From: Boswellia sacra
Lineage: Eukaryota; Streptophyta; Magnoliopsida; Sapindales; Burseraceae
Length of the DNA stretch: 64,000 nucleotides
NCBI GenBank assembly: GCA_013180625.2
Contig: SNVD02013897.1
Coordinates: forward strand, 248,001-312,000
Direction: 5' to 3'
Part shown: piece after piece, positions 47,237 through 61,095 of the stretch
How the letters are laid out: the number at the start of each line of letters is the position of its first letter
Numbering within the stretch: position 1 is the stretch's first letter
The notes under the pieces: model-generated
Told to the model about the DNA's origin: nothing
Seen by the model: the letters and a program-made list of their open reading frames with translations, nothing else
Databases searched by the model: none
Program-made: the position numbers and the translations under genes

Positions 47237-48680
47237 ACTAATAAATTGATGGCCCAACCATCAACTCAAAGCCCCATCACCGAGAGCAAAAGAGATTATA
47301 CTCCAGCCCCTGATAGATAGCCTCCAGGGTTGAAAATGTTTAAGGCCCTAAACAATACCAAATTTAACGAAGGTGCCCATAAGAGGACCAAATCCGTGAT
47401 GGTTCAGCCGAGCTAGAGTAAAAGTCCATTTATTCTGACTTCTCCGAATAAAACTTATAGAAGGAGAACTTAGTGAAGTAGGACTTCTTCAAATGAAATT
47501 TTTATTAAGAAGTTATTTGTTATTTAATAAAATAAAAATAAAAATATTTATTATGATTAACTTATCAAAAAGAAGATTACTATAAAAAAAGAATAAGGTA
47601 AAAATTTTATAATAAATAATAAGTTTTTTTTTAATAATTTCATAACTTTAAAAAAGTTTATTGTAAAAACTTCAAATTCGAGTTTCTTTAGTGGACATAG
47701 AAACACTTTATTAATCACCTATAAATTCTTTTTAAAGTTAACTAAAAACATAAAAAAATTTTAGAAAAATTTATGATATTAAAAAAGTTTCTTTTGACGT
47801 CGAAGAAGCCAAAATAAACACGTTCTAACAAGCATATATACAACTACCAAGTGACAAGTAACAAAGATCAGTCAAGGAATTCCAGCAATAAAATCAAGCT
47901 GGAAAGTGATCGAACTAATCGATGCTCAACTAAGATATAATAACAACCTTTTGATATAGCGATTATGGGTTAAAAGTCAAGATTGCCATGCCAAGGCTAC
48001 CAAGCAAAATCTGGACCATTATCTTATGCCAAATATATGACAAAGATGCACAAGAGCAGCTGTCAAAACCACGACAATGGCTACAAAAGACGTGTCCATC
48101 AATAATTAATGAGTCGAAAAAGAAGCTTACGTACATCAATTGCACATGCGATTATCCAACGATGAAATGCCACATTAGCGAATGCTCATAGGAGTGGTGA
48201 GAGCAAAAATTCTTTCTTTGACTTAAATTTTGCTTAACAATCACAAACTTGAAATAGTAACTTAAGCATGAGAGTGCTTTTTGCAACAACAAACACGATC
48301 TTGTTTTGGAGAGTTCCAGGTCGACCAAAAAATTAAAAAATAAAAGAATAAAAAAAGCTAGTGGCAGATATACATTGTCAAGCGTGCTTTGAGATATAGA
48401 AACCTTAAAAAATACACATATCCAGCGGAGAAATTTGAGATTGTGATACGGGAGAATCCATTACAATCCATAAGAAAGAAGAAATGCAGTGAAATAAAAC
48501 CATATTATTACCCAAACCCAACAGAGAAATTTAAAATTCAAACATCCATCAAATTCAAAATTACAATATTGATATGTAACACGGCCGACAGCCGGACACT
48601 TTCCACAGCAAGCTATATGCATGTCCTACGGAGTGTTCTGCTGCTGCCAATCTTATTTTATAATTTAATTATTTCTTATA
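47237..48680. other. Spacer downstream of the P450 gene
   Basis: No gene recognised. 47400-47820 is AT-rich with ACTTCTTC/GAAGAAGT-type words at both ends and may be a small inverted-repeat element. 48200-48680 is the 3' flank of the P450. Confidence 0.45.
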
Positions 48681-51043
48681 CTATATTTTCTTCAAAATCA
48701 AGTTGGCACCATGTTCCGGATGAAGAGTAACAACTGCACGAGGAGCGTGAACATAGGTTGGAGATAACTCGAACTTGAAGTTTTGGAGAATGATGGCCAA
48801 AGCCAATTTTGCCTCCACGAGAGCAAAGTTTTGTCCAATGCATATCCTAGGACCCCATGCAAAGGGAAAGTACGAAACTTGACTCTTCGTTGCCTTTGAA
48901 ATTCCTTCGGAGAATCTTTCAGGCTTGAATTCCTTCGCATCATCACCCCAAAGTTCCTTATCATGGTGAACTAGGATGATTGGCATTGTGACTTCCACTC
49001 CAGCAGGCAATGACAAGTTTCCAAGTTTTGTATCTTTGTGAATAGCTCGATCAAGAGTGACCACTGGTGGGTATAACCTCAGTACCTCGTAGAGTACCAT
49101 CGAGACCTGAGCATTAGAAATTAAAATTAATCAATGTAAGAGAAGAATAAGAAAGTAGAATTTTTGAAGAATCTGCTTTCAACTGATCAGAATCAATCAA
49201 GATCGTGCCATGAATAACAAAGGACACTTACAACTTTTAAGCGATTTATTTCATCAAAATTAGGCTTCTTATAACCAAAGACTTGCAAAACCTCTTCTCG
49301 AGCACGTGCTTGCCAATTCTGATGCATACTCAATAAAACCATAGTCCAAACAAGCAAAACTGAGGTAGTTTCCTGCCCAGCAAAGTAGAATAGCTTGCAC
49401 TCCTCGATCACATCTTTAATTTTGATTCCAAAATCTTTGTCGTTTCCATGTTGTTTGATCTCTCTAGAATTGGATTCCAAAAGTATAGTTAACAGGTCAC
49501 TTTTTCCAGCTCCACTTGCTTTCATTGACTTCTCTTTATTTTTTATGATTCCCATGAGCGAAGCTTGTATTTCTTTGTCAATTTCCTTCATTCTCATATT
49601 CCTCTTGGTAGGTAAGAGCCTACATGCACATATATAAACATATTAATGTTGGACGCATACTTGATAGCTTAAGCTTCTAGTTTAAGGGACTATTTAATAT
49701 GATATCAAAGCTAAAAGTTTCAAGTTTGAATCCCTCCTCCTCATCACTTCAGTATCGGTAATTAAGCCAGTAATCAATCTTGGTTTCTTAGTTTTCATCA
49801 AATATACGATAATAGACAGCAAAAATGATGAACCAATATACACATGAAGAAACCTACATGTACTAAACCTTAATACATCAATATCATACAGTACTATCTA
49901 TGTGCATACCTCGATCCTGGAATGTAAAGTGAATGAAATACTTGTTCTGTAAGTTCAGCAAGTTCTGCTTGGAGATGGAATATCTGTTTTCCTTCTTCAT
50001 AATTGCTTCCAAATGCGGTTCGGGAAATCACATCACTCGTCAAATTTAAAAGATAGGGCCATACATCTAACTCACATGACCCTTCTACGGAGATTAAATT
50101 CTTCCACTGGCTAATCATCTCATCACAACTTTCATAGAATGCGGGTAACATAAGCTGTACAAGTAGAGAGAAAACTTGTGGGCATTATTAAGCAATAAGC
50201 ATATAATTTATGTTGCTAATTGTATCCAGCAAAGAAGACATGGACTCTCATCATAAAAAATTTACGATTCTCCAAACCTTCAACTTCTCCGAATGGAATG
50301 CTGGGTTGATAATCCTTCTATGTTTAGTCCACTTCTCACCCTCATAGTCCACAAGTCCAGTTACCAGAAACTTGGAAAGTGGGTTTGTTCGGGTTTTCTG
50401 AAAATCATTGAACCTGTTAAATATCTCTTTGAGTTGATCAGGCTTCATAATGGTTATCCTTGGTACCGGGCCAATCCACCTAAAAGAATTCTTCCCTGCA
50501 TTTTTATAGGATATTGCTAAAAGTTAAAGTTGTCGAGTATATTGAAAAAATAATAATAATAATAATAATAATTGGCTTTATGCTCATGATCTTGCTATAT
50601 TGGAAATAGTATATCATGGCTTCGGTAACGTATACTATATACAACTTCATATAAGTACCAATATTTAATATGAAACGGTAACACGTTGAAAGTTATATTA
50701 ATGCGACACTGTATGCTACTAATATAACTTTGCGGAAAATAGCATAACATACAGGGATTTACATACCATAATCTTTTACCAATTCATAGAGAAATGGAAC
50801 AATGCGTGGTTCAATGTCATCTGTGAGATTGATGGGCCTGGATGTCGCTTGTTTTCTCATCATGGAGTTCTCTTTCAAGTCTCCATAGAGAAACCTGTAA
50901 GGTTTGGCTGTGAGACCTTGCTCTCGCAGGTGTCTCTCCAGCTTCTTTGGCCTCAGCCATACCCAGTTCAGCACTTTCCATGCCAAGTTTACTAGTGCGA
51001 CCAAGAAAATGGAAAGTGTAATGGACTGGACTGTTAAGTCCAT
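48681..51043 (-). CDS. Cytochrome P450, CYP72A-type, five exons
   Basis: Exons 50767-51043, 50278-50495, 49910-50154, 49232-49619 and 48681-49106, all with GT...AG introns, join without a stop into 517 codons. It is an ER-anchored, haem-thiolate monooxygenase: an N-terminal hydrophobic anchor (about residues 7-24), a basic-proline hinge (WLRPKKLE), the I-helix oxygen-binding motif AGQETT (327-332), ExxR as EVLR (383-386), PERF (438-441), and the haem-binding loop [10 protein letters not shown] with Cys465. The exon layout and motifs such as [19 protein letters not shown] and NFDEINRLK fit CYP72A. Family members oxidise terpenoids, gibberellins and other scaffolds; the substrate here cannot be read from sequence. 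A damaged copy of its 5' end and promoter lies at 62230-63250. Subfamily number not assignable. Confidence 0.93.
50549..50572. repeat. (AAT)n microsatellite in P450 intron 1
   Basis: A trinucleotide run of about eight units in the 271-bp first intron. It has no evident effect on the splice sites. Confidence 0.8.
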
Positions 51044-52110
51044 TTCAATTGGAAAATTAAAGACTCTTAATTGATAAATGTTAACTTGCGCTGAAATGAA
51101 GTGGGAGAGAGCTATAGCTGATCGTAATTTAAAGTAGAAATTAAAGAGGCTATGAGTGGAGCTGTTGCTTGAGATTTGACATGAATGAAAATAACATTTT
51201 GTAAGTAACCATACTTGTTGACGTTTTAGTTTTGACTGTTAGACGTGAAAATAATTAAAGAGGCATGTAGGCCGACCTTCTAGATGTCGAAATGCATTTT
51301 AATAATTTATGGGAAAGAGGATCTTCATTATGAAAAAAAGTTTCGTCAAAAGTTGAATTCATACCACTATTAATAGATTAGATGACCTATATCGTGACAT
51401 GATATTGGGATATGTACTTGATATATTATGCCAAGGCTACATTGAAAATTTTGATATTATCGAAAAATTTGGAATGATACAATTTCAACTTGACTGATTG
51501 TAGCCCTTAAATCTTACTCTTTTGATTTATATTCTTTTTTTCAGAAAAGCAAAAAAAAAAAGAAAAAAAAGAAAAAGAAATTATTAGAGGGATTCATCAC
51601 CCATGTATATAAAATCCATTCAAATTTTAGTCTAGTTTAATGGTATAAGTATAAAATTTGTTGGCAGCAATATGAAAATTCCGAGAAGCACATATTTCCC
51701 TTGGGCAGGAAGTATTTTGAGAATGATCTACTACATTGCCAACAAATAATGTGTAGTTAGAATCTTAAAATGGAGTGATTTCTTATCTTAAAATTCAACT
51801 GGATTTTAATTTTATACATTCATGATGAATTTTGTTTAAAGATAAATTAAATTTAGACTAAGATGGATATAAATTGAATGAATGTCGACGTGATATTGCC
51901 AAATAAGAATTTGAAATAGGATATTAATTACACACTGGAAACGGATACTGTATGAAAAAAGTTATGATGTTTTGACATTCGATTGTGGAAATTTTAGTAT
52001 TTAAGTAAATTTTAGTATTATGTCGTACATCACTTAAGTAAAATTGTGTGGAAATTTTAGTATTTAAGTAAATTTTAGTATTATGTCGTATATCACTTGA
52101 GTAAAATTGT
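51044..52110 (-). repeat. P450 upstream region, duplicated at 62346-63250
   Basis: The 5' flank of the P450 is similar to 62346-63250 in the same orientation. Shared words include AATTGGAAAATTAAAGACTC, GACATGAATGAAAATAACAT and GGCCGACCTTCTAGATGTC. A 63-bp unit starting TGTGGAAATTTTAGTATT is present twice in tandem at 51984-52109; the other copy shows only single, diverged sequence there. Confidence 0.85.
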
Positions 52111-53520
52111 TTTATTGATAAATTACCATGCCTATATTATTGAAAATAGAACTTGCATTTAAAGTTGTGTTCAAAGTTAATTTGAATACAAATAACACCA
52201 TCGAATAACTATTCTACCTAAGGCTAGCATCTTGCAAAACACCCATTTTATTTGGGTTTGGTAATAAATAAGTTATAATTAATTCTTTTTGTCCAAACAG
52301 ATTTCTGCTTAAGAATGGAATTAAGGTTAGAAAGAATGATGTCATGTTCAAGAAGAATAATTAATTCAGTGACTATTATAATACATTACTTTGACATATT
52401 TTTATTATATATATATTTAAAAATTTGATATTTAAAATATCTTCAAAATGTACTCCATTTTTTGCTACTTACAAATTTTTTTGTTCATTTAAAAATTTTT
52501 TACGAAATTTATTTTAAAAAGAATTGCTATCCATATACTTGCCAGATTGTAAAACGACTCGTATAAAACACATCCTTATCGCACTAGAAAGGAAAACTTG
52601 TGTGTAAAGTGTATGCAATCATTGAAACGACAAAGTTATCAATTATTTAGTGGTGCTGCCAATTAATTCAATGCTAGACCTTCTAGACCAACCCTACAGT
52701 GTTTGTTGGACCACGAGCCTCAATATCGACTACACTATTGATGTCAAGGTGTCGGTCGCACATAAGTTTCTCTAGAGCAAGGCATATACACATAAAATTA
52801 AAATCCTCTCGTAATTTTACTTTTAACAAAAATATAATCAAAATTTCAAAAACCTTTTACAAAATAACAAATAATTTTCTTAAGCAATACTTAATCAAGT
52901 TTCAAGTTGTTTAATAATGTATCTGCCTATTGATTTAGTTTGCTCGACAACAGTTTACAGGCATCTGACAAAATATTAAATTAATAAGAAAGCTAGATAC
53001 TTTTGAACAATGTATAGAGTTATTGAATATTATATTTATAGATAGGTTTTACATTTAAATAGAAAATTGGCTAAAGCATCTAAATTTTGGAAGAAAATGC
53101 TATTTATTAAAAGGATGTCTCAAAGGTTTTTTTTTTTTTAATTTTCTCTCTATTTACTTCCATGTTCAAAGATTTTATGTGATGTAATTTTTTTATTTAA
53201 CTAAAATTTATTACTTTCTCTCTCTTTTTTAATAGCAATTTTATTGCCTAACTATGGTATATTTGAATTGAAAATTAGATCAAAAGAGAATCTAGATTGC
53301 GGAGATAATGCATGGTGTATTTCACTCAAGAATATTAATAATACTAGATCTCCCAAAATTTTATAACAAATTTGTATCTCAAATGTTAAAGATTGTCATA
53401 ATTATCGATAAGTGAATAGTATGACAATGTATTAATGATGTGGCAACTTTAAATCAATACAACATAATTTTTGAAATAAAGTTTGAGAATATATATAATA
53501 AAAAATATTAACACAATATT

Positions 53521-53568
<48 letters not shown>

Positions 53569-56044
53569 GTTATTACATGACAATGCTATGCAAATACAAG
53601 TTAACTGAACTATGCATGCTAAAAGACAGAGAAATATAAGTTCGTGCTCAACCAACCATCCATATATACCTTTTCTCTAGAAGCTCATGACCCAACAAAC
53701 ACAGTAGAGATTATCTAGAAGATGAAGCTAACCGAGTTCCGTGAGCAACTACAACTCCAATATTGAATTTATTTGCAAGATCAGAATATTAGCTAGACAA
53801 GACAAAGGCAGTGCCTTGCACCTTCTAGTTAATTTCCAACCAAAGCAACTAATATCATGATATATAACATGGACAATGTTATACTTTTAGTTATTACTAA
53901 ACAAAACATAGGTTTTCTCCTAAGTTTTTCATATGCAATAGTATACATAGGTGGATCATACAATAGAACAAAATATATTAGAAACGCAGAGATTTAATAC
54001 CAAAACAAAGGTTGCAATTATGTTCCTTTTTGTTCTTATTAATAATTAACTTTTATGAATATTTGGCAATTATATGTAAAATATAAAAATACAAAAATAG
54101 GTGTGAAGAGTATAAAATTGCATGCAAATATGAAATATAGCTCCACCATAATAATTCCTATTATAGAAAATTACGCTCGGCACCCGAAGGTTTTGGTAAA
54201 AGATAGAGAACTCCAACAATCAAGATAAACTAAAAATGCTGGAATCCCAATTGTTACACTCTGTTTGTGCTGAGTAATTCAGGTGTCTACCCGGAAAGAG
54301 TAACCTATTGATTCGAGTGATCAATCCTAATTATGAAGTTTAATAAAATTTGAATTTTTTTTTTTTAGGTTATCAATAGTGCTACATATACAATAACTAT
54401 ATACAAGTATCTCCATACAACTTGACTTAGTAAAATATTGTTTTTTGAATAAAAAATGATAATAAATGAAGGAAGTTATAGTAGATGATGTGGTAATTAT
54501 CCTTGCAATAAAATCACTCCATGTCAAGTTGTATAAAATTGGTTGTATAAATAGATTGTCTTTCTAGAATTATTCCTATTTTAAATGTTATAAATTATTA
54601 GGTAATTATTGTCTATACTCGTTTATGTACAACCCAGCGGAATAGGGTTTGAAACAAATAAAATGCTATTACAAAATATTTAAAGAGTATACAAAATAAA
54701 TTTGACACAAAAGATTCAGGATCAAAAAGGAAAAGTTGCTAATGTCCTTCAATCTAGTTACCGTTGAAGTCTACATTTTAGAGGAATAAATTTTAAGTGA
54801 AAGAAATTTTTCTACAATTCACTATCATGTTCATCTCAAAACTTTTGGGGCAAGATGCTTGTATAACTTGGTTATTCTCAAAAAAAGTTGTGGGTGTTAT
54901 TACAACTCAATCTTTTAGAGAAGTATTTAGCCCCCCTTATTGAATTGAGCTCAAATAGGTATTGCATGTTACATGCTGCATGCCCGTTTTAGGCTATCAT
55001 GAGTCCAATAAACTAATATGTGATTGGTATGGACTGTATTTAGACCAATAAAGTGATGTAGCGAAGGCCATTCTATCTAATATACTTAATAGAGCTTTTT
55101 CTAATGCATGTAAAATATTGAATTGAGATTTGAAAAGAATTCTTTATAACTCATCTAAGCTCCCAAATTAACATCTAATTTTGACAAATTGAAGAGGTAA
55201 AATAAAACAAGATATAAAAAAAAAATGAAAAACTTCAAAACTTTAGATTTTCTTCATCTATCATAATGATTTCTTAAAAATAAAACTCAAATCATTGAAG
55301 GAGGTTCATATATTAGAGAGTTAATAATATTGGATAAAAAAATTATAATATGATATTCAAATTTCATTTAGATTATTTGAGATAAATATAAAAAATATAA
55401 AATTAAAATTAATAAATAATGTTAATTTGTAATTATTAGTTAAATATTTTATCATTTATTAATTTTTTAAAAATTATTTTAATTAATTAATCAAAATATC
55501 TATTCAATTAACTACGTATAACATTTTTATATAACTATAATAATTCATAATGCTTTTTTCAATTATATATTATAATCATTTTTTGCAAAAATGTTGGCAC
55601 TAAAAAACACATATATAATCTTCCAAAGCACCATAGCACTTAATGCAATCCAAACCCGTGGTGAGGCAAGATATAACTTTTGGCCATAAAATGCAATGCT
55701 ATCCGCTTCTTTATGCAATGCAGTCCTCTCAGTCAAACCAAACGTAGGTTAAAAGCAAAATAATACAATCTTACGTTTTTATGCTATCCTAACCCACGTA
55801 CCAAACATACCCAAAATTCTGAGGCAACAATATATTATATTCAATTCATAAATGGTGAATTATATTAGAATTAGGATTCTCTTTTAATATGAACCTTTTT
55901 TTAGCTTTTTCAGATATTCTGTTAAGTAGATTTTACTCTCCATAAGTGATTAATAATCATTACATTATCTTTCTTTTATAACTTATTATCTATTAACTAT
56001 CAATCATGTATTCGTATTTTATTCAGCTGAAAATCAAATAAGAA
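52111..56044. other. AT-rich spacer, no gene seen
   Basis: No gene was recognised in nearly 4 kb. A pure (AT)n run of about 40 bp lies at 53522-53565. Around 55610-55815 is an inverted, fold-back-like stretch with AAGCACCATAGCA, CCAAACCCG and GTACCAAACATACCC, probably a small inverted-repeat element. Unassigned, non-repetitive-looking blocks remain at 53690-53850 and 54940-55090. Confidence 0.45.
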
Positions 56045-56632
56045 CAGGATCATGGTAACTATTTTATTGTAACTAAAACACAAGAAGTGGATTGGAAGAG
56101 ATATCTCTGGTAGTTGAATAATTGATTTTTGGAATTGGAAATAGCTGCTTGAGTTTGGAGTTGGCTCTGAAGTCATCCAAATCATCAATAACACTTGAAG
56201 TTTTAGCCTCTAAAAAGAGAACACCCTCTGCATTACACAGTATCTCAAGTCTTGCATTTTCATCCCTTGTAAGCCTCCTAATGCAGGAGCCTCTACCCTT
56301 TGATAGCTATTTTAAGACCTTAGTAAATTTACTTATGGAGCCTGCTGATATGGCTTTACTTTTAAGAGTTGTCACTTTTGTTTATTTTATTTTATTTATT
56401 TGTTTTCTAAAAAACCTTACATAGGGCAAAGGGGACAAAGGCTATCTAAGACACTTTTTGTAACGCCTTAAGGGACTTTTATCATATTTGAGAAATATAT
56501 CAATGGCTACTGTGTAGTGTTTGCTCTTCTTGAGCAGGTCTGGGTTTTAACTCTCTGTTTATCAAATTTCCTTCGACACAAGGATCTCTTATTGGTTGTT
56601 TGACAATCAAATGGGTTGCCTACATCAAATTT

Positions 56633-56645
56633 TGGTATCAGAGCC
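56633..56645 (+). other. Ty3 element primer-binding site
   Basis: TGGTATCAGAGCC lies 5 bases inside the left LTR and matches the 3' end of initiator tRNA-Met, giving plus-strand orientation. Confidence 0.85.
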
Positions 56646-56736
56646 TTGGTTTTCCCTTGTTAGTATGGTTGGAACTAATGGTGGGAGCCATTGCACCGAT
56701 GATGATGTTCGTGGTGTGTAAGCTCTTAGGACTATT

Positions 56737-59700
56737 GTGGCAAATCTAGAGCAAAAGTTTGACATGCTTGTTGATGAGGTTTGTATCACTCTTGGTCAGA
56801 TTCAAATGGGTTATATAGGGGTTATAAACGGGTTGAACAAGGAGAGAGGCATGTCTATGGGCATGACAGAGCTCGTAGCCCTCCATCACCAAATTGAGAG
56901 AGGAGAAACCCATATTTGGATAAAAGGGTTTATGATGAAACCTACTGGAGGTGACAAGAGGTCGATTAAGAGTCTGAAGATGAAGCAGAGGAGTGGTTTT
57001 TTGGGAGAAAATGACATCAACCCCAACAAGACTCTAGAAGGTACAAAATCAAGGTAGACATTCCTAGCTTTGCTGGTTATTTACATATTGAATACTTCCT
57101 AGATTGGTTGCAAGCAGTAGAGACTTTTTTCCAGTGTATGGAAGTACCTGAGGAAAGATAGGTTATGATTGTTACTAATAAGCTCAAGAGAGGAGCTATA
57201 GCATGGTGGGAGCAGTTGCAGAACCAATTTAAAAGAAAAGGAAAGGCCCCAATTAGATCATGGCCAAGGATGAGACAACTTTTGTGTTCTTGATTTCTAC
57301 CTAGCAATTATACAAAATTGCTTTACCAGCAATATTAGCACTATAACCAGAAGAATCGTAGTGTAAGTGAATATACTAATAAATTTTATAGATTGAATGC
57401 TAGGATTGAGTTGAATGAGACTAAGGAACAACAAGTTGCTAGCTATATTAGGAGTTTAAAGGATGCTATACAGGAACATATGAATATTATTTCTATTTAG
57501 AAATTGTCAAAAGCTGTTAATGTAGCTTACACTATTGAGCATCGACAAATCGTAGTTTGTAGAAGGGGAAGAGAGTTGTGGGAGAATTTCAAGTAGAGAA
57601 ATGGTACCCAAGTGACCAATCCATTGTTTTGCAATCACCGTGCCATTAAAACAGTGAACCTACCAATAAAGGAAAGCTCCATTCAATCCAAAACAGACCT
57701 TATTCCAACCCTTATACAAAACCAATAACAGGGAAATGCTTCAAGTGTAATCAACCTGGTCATCAATCAAATGAGTGTCCTATGAGAAAACAAGTTAATA
57801 TAGTCAAAGAAGTTGAATAATCAAAAGAACAAAGGCTGGAGCAAGATGTAAAAGGTGTTGTGATGAGTTTGTTTATAAGGATGAGAGAGAACATTTGATT
57901 TGCATTCTATAACACCTCTTGCTGAGCCTTAAACAATCCAATAATTCGCAGAGACATACTATTTCCAAGACTAGTTGCACCATTAATCAAAAGGTTTGCA
58001 ATGTCATAGTCGATAGTAGGAGTAGTGAAAATGTGGTTTCTAAGTCTCTTGTCAAAGTAAGGCCTATAAACAGAGAAGCACTCAAGACCCTACAAGATTG
58101 GTTAGGTGAAGAAAGGCATTGAGGCTAGAATGGCATGGTGCCTTTCTCTATAGGAAAACACTATTAAGACGAGGTCAACTGTGATGTAATGGACATTGAT
58201 GTATGTCATGTGTTGTTAAGAAGGCCTTAGTAGTTTAAGATCAATGTAGTTCACAAGGGTAAGACTAACAGCACGAATTCAAGTTGAAGGACAAAAGGAT
58301 TGTATTTATGCCTCTTGTTAATACTGAAGAGAAGTCCAAGTTGACATATTTGACTCTGCCAAAAGGATCAATTTCTAGACAAGATGAGGTCTGCTAGAGT
58401 TATTTTGACTATGTTGGCTAAAGAAGTATAGAAATAGGGTAGCATAGTACATGTTACTATTTAGAATTTGCCTAAAGAGTATGAAGAGTTTACCTCTACC
58501 AAGCTTCCACAAGAGCCTCCTTCCATAAGGGATACACAACATTAAATTGATCTTGTACTTGGTGCAAGCCTGCCAAATTTTCCCCATTACAAAAATGAGT
58601 CTTCATGTAAATGAAGAGTTATAGAAAATAGTTGATGATCTTTGTAAAAGCATCTGATCAGGTATAGCTTTAGTCTTTGTGTAGTACTAGCTCTCTTGGT
58701 GCCAAAGAAGAATAGTACCTGGAGGATGTGTGTGGACAATAGGGCAATCAATAAGATCATGGTAAAGTATCGATTCCTATTCGTAGAATTGAAGACCTGT
58801 TAGATAAGTTGGAAGGGTCAAGCTATTTCTCTAAGCTAGAATTAAGGAGTCGTTATCATCAAATACCAATAAGGTCTACAGATGAATGGACAATAGCTTT
58901 TAAAACGCAAGAAGGGCTTTATAAATAGCTGGTAATGCCATTTGGATTATGTAATACCCCAAGCATATTCATGAGGCTAATGAATCAAGTGTTGAAGCCT
59001 TTACTTGGCAAGTTTGCATTAGTGTATTTTAATGGCATCTTAGTGTATAGCAAAAGCTAGGAAGAGAACTTTCAACACCTAAAGGTTGTATTAGAGGAAT
59101 TGAAAAGCCATGAACTCTACTTGAATTTGAAGAAGCTACTCTTTCTTGGTTTTATTATCAATGAAGCTGGGATTGCAATTGATGAGTAGAAGGTACAAGC
59201 CGTCCGAGATTGGCTTAAACAAAGTCTGTCCACGATGTTAAGAGCCTCCATCTATTGGCCACTTTTTACAGAAGGTTCAACAAAAATTTTAGTAGCCTTA
59301 TAGCTCCTATCACAGACTATTTGAAGAAGGGACAGTTCACTTAGGGATAGGGACATGACAAAAGCTTGATGTTGATCAAGAAGAAGTTAAGCACAACACC
59401 TCTTTTTGCCTTGTCCAACTTTAACAAGCCTTTCGCTACTGAGACATATGCTTCTATGGTTGGGATAGGGGTAGTGCTAACACAATAGGGTTGACCAATT
59501 GAGTATTTTAGTGAAAAATTCAATGAAGCTTGTCAAAGGTGGAGTACCTATGAACAAGAGTTGTATGCCATTGTAAGGGCCTTAAAACATTGGGAACGTT
59601 ATCTAATTCAAAGGGAGTTTGTCTTGCATAGTGACCACAAAGCCCTTAAGTTTTTAAATTCACAAAAGAACTTGAGTAGAATGCATGCAAGGTGGGTGTT

Positions 59701-61095
59701 GTTCCTTCGAAAGTTTATATTTGTCTTTCAACACAAGGCTAGTCAACTTAACAAGGTGGTAGACACTCTACGTAGGAAGGTCTCTTTACTAAATACTTTT
59801 CGGGTTGAAATTACCAACTTTGATAGCTTTAAAGAAGCCTATTAAGAAGATGAAAACTTCAAAGAAATCTAATTGAAGTGTTTTGAGAGGGATAAAGTTG
59901 TAGATTTTCATGTGCATGATGGGTTACTTTTTAAGAGAAGTCAGTTGTGTACTCTTAAAACTTCATTAAGAGAGCACCTTATTTGGGAGTTACATGTAGG
60001 GAGGTTGGTAGCACACCCTGGACAGGATAAAACAATCATTTTGCTGGTTGAGAGGTTTTATTAGCCTAGACTGAAGAGGGAATTTATTAGGTTTGTGAAG
60101 CGTTGTACCATTTGTCAACCTGGCAAAGGCCATTCATAGAACATAGGTTGATACACACCCTTGCCAATTCTAGAAAACATATGGGAGGATGTTACCATGG
60201 ATTTTGTGCTAGGCTTACCAAATGCTCAAAGGTAGATGGATTTGGTAATGGTAATGGTTCATCAGTTCTCCAAAGTGGCCCATTTTGTGCCTTACAAGAA
60301 AATAATAGATGCTAGTCATATGGCCTTCTTGTCTTTTGAAGAGATTGTGAAGCTGCATGAGGTACCCAAGTTAATAACCTTTGATAGGGATGTAAAGTTC
60401 ATTAGCCACTTTTGGAAGGAGTTGTTTTGAGACTTCCTTGCAGTTATGTAGTGCTTATCACTCTCAGACAGATGGGCAAATAAAGGTGGTAAATAGATCT
60501 TTGGGGAATATGAATTGATGTCTGGCAGGAGACAAGCCTAAACAACGAGACCTGGTCTTACCCTAAGTAGAATTCGTCCATAACAGCCTCTGTAATAGAT
60601 CAACAAGGAAATCTTTTCTTGCTATTGTTATTCAAAGCCTTTTACCCATGTTATTGCTTTGCTAAAGTTGCCAAAATTATTCAAGAGTAAGCAGCTACTA
60701 ACTTTTCAAACCAAGTGGTTCAAACCCATCGTGAAGTGCAGGCCAACCTTGAAGCAGCAACTACCAAGTATAAAGTAGCTGCAGACAAACGCAAACGTGA
60801 CAAAGCCTTCAGTGAGGGAGTTTTGGTTAGGTTTCACCTTCAACAGAATTAGTTTCGAGTTGCCACCTACCATAAGCTATAGCCAAGGAAATTTGATCCA
60901 TATCGTGTATTGCAGAAGTTAAGTGAGAATGCCTATATCCTTGAGCTTCCTGCTAGCTTACAATTTTCACCTATCTTCAATGTTGCTGATATCTTTGAGT
61001 ATCACCCTCTAGATGATGCCCTTATGATTGAAGCCAATTTGAATTTGTGGTTGAATTCTTTTGCAGTAAGGGACACTGATCCTCTACCCCTTTGA
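56737..61095 (+). pseudogene. Ty3 gag-pol, heavily mutated
   Basis: Gag is recognisable from ANLEQKFDMLVDEV at 56740 through [20 protein letters not shown] to about 57600. A CCHC knuckle (CFKCNQPGHQSNEC) lies near 57737-57778. Protease (57919-58100) has DSR where DSG is required. RT (about 58780-59220) has YFNGILVYS instead of the YxDD core, so both catalytic aspartates are lost. RNase H is readable at 59440-59845 (TYEQELYAIVRALKHWERYL). Integrase has HVHDGLLFKR, LHVGRLVAHPGQDKT, RCTICQ and MDFVLGLP. The C-terminal SENAYILELPASLQFSPIFN lies at 60920-60980. Stops are scattered throughout. Confidence 0.9.

Noticed and set aside
56122..56424. 100-aa plus-strand frame
   Set aside because: It is antisense to the acyltransferase fragment and continues into the LTR of the Ty3 element.
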